This document shows positions 21,357 to 31,700 of a stretch of 64,000 bases of DNA, one piece after another; the stretch's first letter is position 1; each line of letters opens with the position of its first letter. The DNA lies in assembly GCF_017591435.1 (NCBI RefSeq), contig NC_059255.1, forward strand, positions 1,178,283 to 1,242,282. Direction: 5' to 3'. The notes beneath the pieces are model-generated. The model saw only the letters and a program-made list of their open reading frames with translations. It searched no databases and was not told the origin of the DNA. Both the position numbers and the translations under genes were made by a program. This stretch comes from Portunus trituberculatus (taxonomy: Eukaryota; Arthropoda; Malacostraca; Decapoda; Portunidae).

Positions 21357-22111
21357 GTTAAAGACAAAGATGAGTTCATAAGACAAAAAGCTCTTTATTC
21401 CACTCTGTTTAAAATAGCGGAATGAGTGGAGCCCCCTTCCTCCCAACCATAGATGTGAGACGATACATTGACAGATACAGGCCAATTGTCACACATCAGA
21501 GTCGTGTCAGTGGAGTCCGTGTCTGTGAGGCTTCAGTTATATTAGCTTCCAATTTCCCGCACATCCCTACTGCGCCATTGTTCCCAGATGGCAAAGTGTA
21601 CATTTAGACATTAAAGTGACATATTAATGATTACCATTTTTCTATGAAGAGGATGATGCTGAGTATAAACTGAAGAAAAGAGGGTGTGCGTACATGGAGC
21701 GTTGAAGAAAAGAAAAGTGAAGGAGAGTTTGCTGCTCTGTTCAAGTCAATTAAAGATGCATCATTTCTTCTCCAAATGAGTTAATTGTTGGAGACATCCA
21801 TACATTGTGGCTGTGAGAAATTAATATGAACAGGATAAGACTCTGAACCAATGCAATAATAGTCCGGTGTCCGTCAGTCACTGAAGGAAATCGGTGGTGA
21901 CAATACTTTACTTCCCGTCACAGATACGAACTGACAAGGAGTCGAAACACGGCACCGCGTTGGATATTTATCAATACGTCAGTAGAATTCGTTAAGGTTC
22001 GAGTACATTTTTTTGTACTAGAGTGCAAGTACGATTCCACGATGACATCACAAATCAGAGTAAAAGTACTGAAGTGCTCAATTTATAACTCATCTCAACC
22101 GTGCGAGTATT
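21355..22111. other. No gene seen
   Basis: Unique-looking, AT-moderate sequence. Short open frames exist but show no motif, splice pattern or codon structure that I trust. Confidence 0.4.
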
Positions 22112-22116
22112 TTAAT

Positions 22117-23351
<1,235 letters not shown>

Positions 23352-23717
23352 TTAATACTGAACTCGAATCCAATCACAGTTATTTCTTACTAATTTAACT
23401 TTTTTGATCACTACCATAGTGTGTGGGTGGGATGTAGTTGTCAATGTGTACCATGTGTACAGTGCAGCTCACCCACATTGATCGCCCACCACACATCTTC
23501 ACATTCTTCTTTTTTCTTTACTGTACCCTACAGTACTCGTGAAACAAGTACATGATAACGTGTATTTAAGTACGAGTATGAGTACAATTACATGTAGTTA
23601 TTTGGACCCAAAACCTGTGTGTGAATGGTTCTTGTACAAAGAATTAGCAGCAGTGGGAGTCAGGAGAACTTAAGAGATCTCTAAAACAAGGTAGCTTTAG
23701 CAAATGCCGCACTCTTG

Positions 23718-23820
<103 letters not shown>

Positions 23821-24415
23821 TGTTACGGCCCGCCCGTAACATACTCCACTACCATCCCCTCCTCCGCTTGTTACCTCGTTCGCCACCTCTCCACCTCCCC
23901 TTCCACGTCACCGTCTCATGAAGCCCCACTACTGTCCCGAAGTTGGATTCACGCGGCCCCATTCGACTCAAGCGGAAGTGTCAAGCAAGCTCCCCTGACT
24001 TCTGGAAGTCAGTTGAGGTCAAGGCCTCAACCAGTGAACACAACGCCTCTTGGACTACCGTGGGATCCACCATCACCCAGCACTTCACCACTGCAACACC
24101 TCATAAGTATCACTTCCCCTCGTCCCGTGTTTTCCACATTGCCTCCATATAGGATTAGTATTATTGTTAGGTATTAAGTTGGGTTCTTTATTGTTGTATT
24201 TATTTATGTGTTATATGTATATGTGTATGTCAGTTTCATGTGTTTCATGTTATATCTATATGTGTATGTCAGTTTCATTATTGGGGAATTAAATAGCTTT
24301 TTAAGTGCCCCCTTTGCATAGCCTCACCAGTTGAAACTGCAGTGTTTTTTTTTTATTGTTATTGTTCACCGGCTCCCCGATGCCAATCTTATCCGTTTAA
24401 CCGGTGAACGTAACA
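23821..24415. repeat. Solo LTR (about 595 bp)
   Basis: It begins TGTTACG and ends CGTAACA, a perfect 7-bp inverted terminal pair of LTR type, and is flanked by ACGC on both sides (23817-23820 and 24416-24419). The interior has no coding sequence; the first 350 bp are C-rich and the last 250 bp AT-rich, with a GGTGAACGTAACA end. TGTT...AACA ends are common in BEL/Pao and some Gypsy LTRs; no partner LTR is in the window, so the family is not assigned. Confidence 0.65.
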
Positions 24416-24460
24416 ACGCACACAAACACAAACACAAACACACACACACACACAGAACAC

Positions 24461-24520
24461 GGCCCTGTAGCTCAGTGGTTAGAGCTGTCTCCTCAGAGAC
24501 TGCAGCAGATCAAACAGTGA
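24461..24520 (+). mobile_element. SINE V1, internally deleted copy
   Basis: The first ~26 bases of the V1 head (GTAGCTCAGTGGTTAGAGC) are joined directly to the last ~33 bases of the V1 tail (CTCAGAGACTGCAGCAGATC). About 235 bp in between is missing. CA repeats lie on both sides. Confidence 0.85.
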
Positions 24521-24529
24521 AACAAACAC

Positions 24530-24863
24530 ACACACACACACACACACACACTGGCCAATATAAAGAAATACTCTGTTCCCTCCTCACACGCACATTTTAT
24601 AATCTCACCTACAACTCCAACTATCTTGGAAATGAGACTTACGAACACTTCCAAACTTGATATATTTCATCGTGTGGGTGAGTTTTGCATCATCCTTAAC
24701 AAAACACACCATTCACACCTAATATTTTGACGTAAAAAATTCTACTACCTTAAGAATGAGGCTTGTCAACACTTCCCAAACTTAACATTTAATTTCTAAA
24801 GGGAGTTTTGTGACCAGTTCCACCAAATCATAACAGTCCCACCTTAAATCATCACGCAGAATC
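24530..24863 (-). other. 3' flank / probable 3' UTR of LDAH
   Basis: No gene. Reading the minus strand from the LDAH stop codon, an ATTAAA variant poly(A) signal occurs about 65-70 bases downstream (near 24793-24798). The distal part holds a (CA)n tract at 24524-24552. Confidence 0.4.
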
Positions 24864-25522
24864 TTAAGAACCCATCCAGTGCGCAACCTTTTCTGCGATG
24901 GGTTCAGCATAACGCAGGACGAAAGCATGTGGCGTTCCTCTGTCACACAGCTCAGCCCTCACCCCTGGTACTTGTTCCCTCACTCCCTCCCAATACTGCA
25001 CTGGACACCACGCATCACTTGCACCGTAATACAGCACCACCTTATCTCTGTGCCTCCTCAATACATCCACATCCAGATCTACCACCTTTTCCAGCTCATC
25101 ACGCGCCATCCACAGCATATTCTGCACCACTCGAGGATTGAGCAACTCTTTCGTGGCGTCTACACAGCATTCATACGTAGAACTACCAAAATATAACCTT
25201 AGCAATGCATCCAAAATCTTTCCCGGCAATATACAAACAACACAAACCAACATAACCACAAACCACCGTAGATACTTTAAAACAGGCCATAGTTTAACCC
25301 CATTTGGACTGACTTTCATACGTTCTATGGTAGGGAACAGAAGGTAGCTTTGAGTTATGGATATGCTAGGGTGGTTTTCAAAATGCTGGAGGAGACGTAA
25401 GATAATTTTGCAGCCGATGGAGTGACCCACGAGTGTTAGCTTCGTCCCGGCTGGTATGTGTGTCTCCAGGAAGGTGATCTTGTGCTGTATTTGTTCTTCC
25501 AGGTTGTATATGTGCTGGTTGC
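24864..25522 (-). CDS. LDAH: LDAH exon 3 (terminal)
   Basis: Acceptor TGAACAG at 25523-25529 (plus-strand CTGTTCA), stop TAA at 24864-24866. It contains the GHSIG nucleophile at about 25415-25430, the hydrophobic segment near 25220-25265, Asp in GASDAW (~25010) and His in TPHAF (~24920). The stretch is fully open over 219 codons, which is itself evidence that it is under selection in a window full of broken frames. Confidence 0.88.
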
Positions 25523-25677
25523 CTGTTCAGAGAAGGAGTGTTATGGATAGTGGTGGTGGTAGTGGTGAGTGCAGGGAGGGAGGGAGGGTTGTGAAGGAGG
25601 TGGAATGGTGCAAAGGAGAGGGAGCTAGTGAAAAGAAATACTGCACCAAAATTATATCTCTTTCTCTCCTTATCTCT

Positions 25678-25710
<33 letters not shown>

Positions 25711-25988
25711 CGTAGTGTAGTGGTCAGCACGCTCGACTCACAATCGAGAGGCCTGGGTTCGAGTCCCGGAAAGCGGCGAGGCAAATGGGCAAGCCTCTTA
25801 ATGTGTGGGGTGTGTTCACCTAGCAGTAAATAGGTACGGGATGTAACTCGAGGGGTTGTGGCCTCGCTGTCCCGGTGTGTGGAGTGTGTTGTGGTCTCAG
25901 TCCTACCTGAAGATCGGTCTATAAGCTCTCAGCTCGCTCCTTGATGGGAGAGACTGGCTGGGTGACCAGCAGGCGACCGAGGAGGTGA

Positions 25989-26081
<93 letters not shown>

Positions 26082-28706
26082 GCTCAGTGGTTAGAGCGCT
26101 GGCTTCACAAGCCAGAGGACCGGGGTTCGATTCCCCGGCCGGGTGGAGATATTTGGGTGTCTCCTTTGACGTGTAGCCCCTGTTCACCTAGCAGTGAGTA
26201 GGTACGGGATGTAAATCGAGGAGTTGTGACCTTGTTGTCCAGGTGTGTGGTGTGTGTCTAGTCTCAGGCCTATCCGAAGATCGGAAATAATGAGCTCTGA
26301 GCTCGTTCCGTAGGGTAACGTCTGGCTGTCTCGTCAGAGACTGCAGCAGATCAAACACACACACAGATACACACACACACAGTAAAGGAAAACACAAGAT
26401 TCAGAGGAAACGATGAGCCGGCAAGATTAGACCTAGTTTTTACAAGGGATATACCAATTAACGATGATATAAGATACAAGTGCCCATTGGGAAAGAGTGA
26501 CCATGTAATATTAGAAATGGATATAGAAGAAGGAAAGGAAGATAGAGATGACTCATACAAAGGAGACCGATTAAATTACAGAAAGGCTGATATTGAGAAT
26601 CTCAAGAACTATTTTAAAAACGTAAACTGGGAGGAGATGGAAAACTCATTAACGGTTCAAGAGAAATATAACTTATTTTTGGAAATATACAAAACTGGGG
26701 TCAGGGAATATGTTCCGAAATATAGACCTAAAGAAGAAGGAAAGAAAGATTGGTTTAATGCAAGATGTGCTAGGGCAAAGGAGAAACGAGATGGAGCATG
26801 GAAAAGGTGGAGAAGAAACAGAAATCCAGAAAATAAGGAAAACTTCAAAACAGCAAGAAATGAATATGCTAAGGTGAGAAAGGAAGAAGAAAAGAACTAT
26901 GAAAAGGACATTGTCGAAAAATGTAAGGAACAACCAAAATTGTTCTACAGATTCATAAATGGAAAAATAAGACAAAAAGAAACAATAGAAAGGTTAAAAG
27001 GAGAAAACGGAATGGTGGAAGACCCAAAAGTATGGCAGAACTGTTAAATAGTAAATTTCATGAGGTCTTTACTAAGGAATCCAAATTTGAAAGACCACAG
27101 GGTAATAGAGAGACTGTCTATATGAAAGAGATTAAAGTAACCAAGCTTGAAATAAAAAGTTGATGACGGAATTGGATGAGGAAAAGGCAATGGGACCGGA
27201 TGAAGTCTCAGGCAGAATACTGAAAGAATGTAGGGAAGAACTAGCAAGTCCAATATACAACATCATAAAATGCTCAATAGAAAATGGAACAGTGCCAGTG
27301 GAGTGGAAAAGAGCTGAGGTGGTTCCCATATATAAGAGCGGAAGGAAGGAAGAACCTTTAAATTACAGGCCGGTATCACTAACTAGTGTAATATGCAAGA
27401 TGTGTGAAAAAGTAATAAAGAAGCAATGGATCGAGTTTCTTGAAGACAACAAAATATTATCAAATAGCCAATTTGGTTTTAGAAAAGGTCGGTCATGTGT
27501 GACAAATTTATTGAGTTTCTACTCTAGAATAGTTGATAAAGTACAAGAGAGAGAGGGATGGGTTGACTGTATTTATTTAGATCTAAAAAAGGCTTTTGAT
27601 AAAGTGCCACATGAAAGATTACTATGGAAGTTAGAGGAGAAGGGTGGCTTAAAAGGAAGCACATTGAGATGGATGAAGAATTACTTAATGGGAGAGAAAT
27701 AAGGACGATAGTTAAAGATATGAAGTCCAAGTGGAGAACAGTAGACAGCGGAGTGCCACAGGGTCAGTATTGGCACCAATACTTTTCTCGTATATATAAA
27801 TGACATGCCAGAGGAGTGAACAGCTACATAAATCTGTTTGCGGACGATGCGAAACTGTGCAGAGTCATTAAACAAAAGAGGATTGTGAAATACTACAGGA
27901 AGACTTAAACAAGATCTGGAAATGGAGCAAAAAATGGGAGATGGAATTCAATGTGGACAAAAGCCATGTCATGGAAATGGGAAAAAGTGAAAGACGACCA
28001 GTGGGAATCTATAAGATGGGAGATGGAGTAGAACTAGAAAAAGTAAAAAAGGAAAAGGACTTGGGAGTGACAATGGAAGAAAATAATCAACCGGTAAGCC
28101 ATATTGATAGAATTTTCAGAGAGACATATAATTTGCTAAGGAATATTGGAGTAGCATTTCACTATATGGACAAGGAAATGATGAAGAAATTGATAAGTAC
28201 TAAAATAAGACCTAGATTGGAATATGCAGGAGTTGTGTGGACTCCCCATAAAAGAAACACATAAGAAAATTAGAGAGACTACAAAAATGGCTACAAGAAT
28301 GGTTCCAGAATTTAAAGGGATGGCATATGAGGAGAGACTAAAGGCAATGGATCTACCAACCTTGGAGCAGAGAAGAGAGAGAGGATCTGATACAAGTTTA
28401 TAAATTGATTAACGGAATGGATGAAGTGGATAATGAGAAACTGATCCTGAGAGAAGAATATGACTTTAGAAGCACAAGATCGCATAGTAAGAAACTAAGG
28501 AAGGGACGATGTCTGAGAGATGTTAAAAAATTTAGTTTCCCGCAAAGATGTGTTGAGACTTGGAACAGTTTGAGTGAGGAAGTGGTGTCAGCAAAGAGTG
28601 TACATAGTTTTAAAGAAAAATTGGATAAGTGTAGATATGGAGACGGGACCACATGAGCATAAAGCCCAGGCCCTGTAAAACTACAACTAGGTAAATACAA
28701 CTAGGT

Positions 28707-28766
<60 letters not shown>

Positions 28767-31700
28767 TCACACACTTGACTACAAACAAAATCATAGAGGA
28801 AAAATCTCTCTCTCTCTCACTCTGTCTCTCTCTCACCTGGCCAGAGGGAGGGCAGGTTAACACAGTGGCCGGCATGAGACACCGCCCACACTGAGTGACT
28901 ACCACCCATCAAACTGTAGAGATGCTCCATCGTCCTTTTGTAGTAAGATGCCACTCCGGGGTTACCTGTGAGAAAAAGAGGTAGGTTAGAGTCTCTCTCT
29001 CTCTCTCTCTCTCTTGGAGGTAAAAAAAAAAAAAAAAAAAAAATCCACTGAGGCACCACAGAAAGATCAAAAGGTTTTGTATTGAAGGGTAAATGTGTTG
29101 CAGCCTCCCTTCCACAAGAGTTCAGGTCACAGGAACGAGGAAACACATAAGCAGGCAAGGAGTTCAGGAATGTGTCAGAGAAAGGGATGAAAGACTGAGC
29201 AATATACTGGTTAACTCTTGCATTAGGGAGGTGGACAGAATAGTGAAAGTAGAAAGACTGAGAATACTGGTTAACTCTTGCATTAATGAGGTGGACAGAA
29301 TAGTGGTGAGAGAAAATATGTTGGTCTTGCTAGTCGATTTGTGACTATTTATGTACGTCGTGACGTCATGGAGTAAGCTTTTAAAATGTGATATAGAGAA
29401 GATGTTGGAGTTAGTGAGGGAAAAAGAACACATCTAGGACCCCACAAATTAATTATACAGTAAATAAAAAGTTTGTGCTGACTCTTCCGGTACGTCAAAA
29501 GAAATGCAACCACCGCTTCAGCAGCGTCACTGGAGGAAGATATCTTGGCTGGTAACTGTTTGTTTACATTCACTTCCTGCAAAGGAGCAAACTAGTCGAT
29601 ACTTTCTAGGTGCTACGTCTGACACTTTCCGATTAGAAAGGATGAATCAGAAATTCTATGTATGTAAAATATCAGTTGCAAATTGGTACATGTGAATGCG
29701 CCTTAACTATTGCATTAGGGAGATGGACTGAATAGTGGAAAGAGAAAGACTGGTTAACCTTTGCATTAGGGAGGTGGACAGAACAGTGGTGAAACAGAAA
29801 GACTGAGAATACTGGTTAACTATTGCATTAGGGAAGTGTATAGAATAGTGGGGAAGGTAAAAAGACTGAGAATACTGGTTAACTCTTGCATTAGGGAGGT
29901 GGACAGAATAGTGGTGAGAAAAGAGAAACAGGCAGGGAGTTCAGTTTACCTGAGAAAGGAGTTAATGATTAAAAAAAATGATAAAAGATGCCCATACATA
30001 CTAAAATGTCTTAAAACAATTATCCTAACACACACACACATACACACACAGGAGAAGGGTGGCTTAAAAGGAAGCACATTGAAATGGATGAAAAATTACT
30101 TGAAGGGGAGAGAAATAAGGACGATAGTTAATGATATGAAGTCCAAGTGGAGAACAGTAGACAGCGGAGTGCCACAGGGATCAGTATTGGCACCAATACT
30201 TTTTCTCGTATACATAAACAACATGCCAGAGGGAGTGAACAGCTACATAAATCTGTTTGCGGACGATGCGAAACTGTGCAGAGTCATTAAACAAAAAGAG
30301 GATTGTGAAATACTACAGGAAGACTTAAACAAGATCTGGAAATGGAGTAAAAAATGAGAGATGGAATTCAATGTGGACAAAAGCCATGTCATGGAAATGG
30401 GAAAAAGTGATAGACGACCAGTGGGAATCTATATGATGGGAGATGGAGTAGAACTAGAAAAAGTAAAAAAGGAAAAGGACTTGGGAGTGACAGTGGAAGA
30501 AAACAATCAACTGGTAAGCCATATTGATAGAATTTTCAGAGAGACATATAATTTGCTAAGGAATATTGGATTAGCATTTCACTACATGGACAAAGAAATG
30601 ATGAAGAAATTGATAAGTACTAAAATAAGACCTAGATTGGAATATGCAGGAGTTGTGTGGACTCCCCATAAAAAGAAACACATAAGGAAATTGGAGAGAC
30701 TGCAAAAAAATGGCTACAAGAATGGTTCCAGAATTTAAAGGGATGACATATGAGGAGAGACTAAAAGCTATGGATCTACCAACCCTGGAACAGAGAAGAG
30801 AGAGAGGGGATCTGATACAAGTTTATAAATTAATTAACGGAATGGATCAAGTGGATAATGAGAAACTAATCCTGAGAGAAGAATATGACATTAGAAGCAC
30901 AAGATCACATAGTAAGAAACTGAGGAAGGGAAGATGTCCGAGAGATGTTAAAAAATTGAGTTTCCTGCAAAGATGTGTTCAGACTTGGAACAGTTTGAGT
31001 GAGGAAATGGTGTCAGCAAAGAGTGTACATAGTTTTAAAGAAAAGACGGGGCCACACGAGCATAAAGCCCAGGCCCTGTAAAACTACAACTAGGTAAATA
31101 CAACTAAGTAAATACACACACACACACACACACTGCGTAGTGTAGTGGTTAGCACGCTCGACTCACAATCAAGAGGCCCGGGTTTGAGTCCCGGAAAGCG
31201 GCGAGGCAAATGGGCAAGCCTCTTAATGTGTAGCCCCTGTTCACCTAGCAGTAAATAGGTACGGGATGTAACTCGAGGGGTTGTGGCCTCGCTTTCCCGG
31301 TGTGTGTTGTGTGTGATGTGGTCTCAGTCTTACCCGAAGATCGGTTTATGAGCTCTGAGCTCGCTCCGTAATGGGGAAGACTGGCTGGGTGACCAGCAAG
31401 CGACCGAGGTGAATTACACACACACAGTTTCCTGATGTCTACACATGCAAATGAACATCAAGAAACTAGAAAGGATCCAAAGAATAGATACAAAGATGGC
31501 GTTAGAAATGAAGGCCCTTCCCTATGAAGAAAGACTGAACGAAATGGAATTACCAAGATTGAAGGATGAACAGCTGAAAGGAGATCTAATAACGACGTAT
31601 AAGATAGAGAATCACATGGAAAAGACAGATAGACAAGACTGAAGACAGAGATGGAGATAGATAAACAAGAGGACACTCTATTCGACAGCGATTATCAACC

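Noticed and set aside
24929..25347. Plus-strand open frames opposite LDAH exon 3
   Set aside because: They are shadows of the LDAH coding strand, whose 219-codon frame has catalytic motifs and consistent splicing.
25711..25782. Second tRNA-Val(CAC) gene
   Set aside because: Same reasoning; three copies, each continuing into the V2 body.
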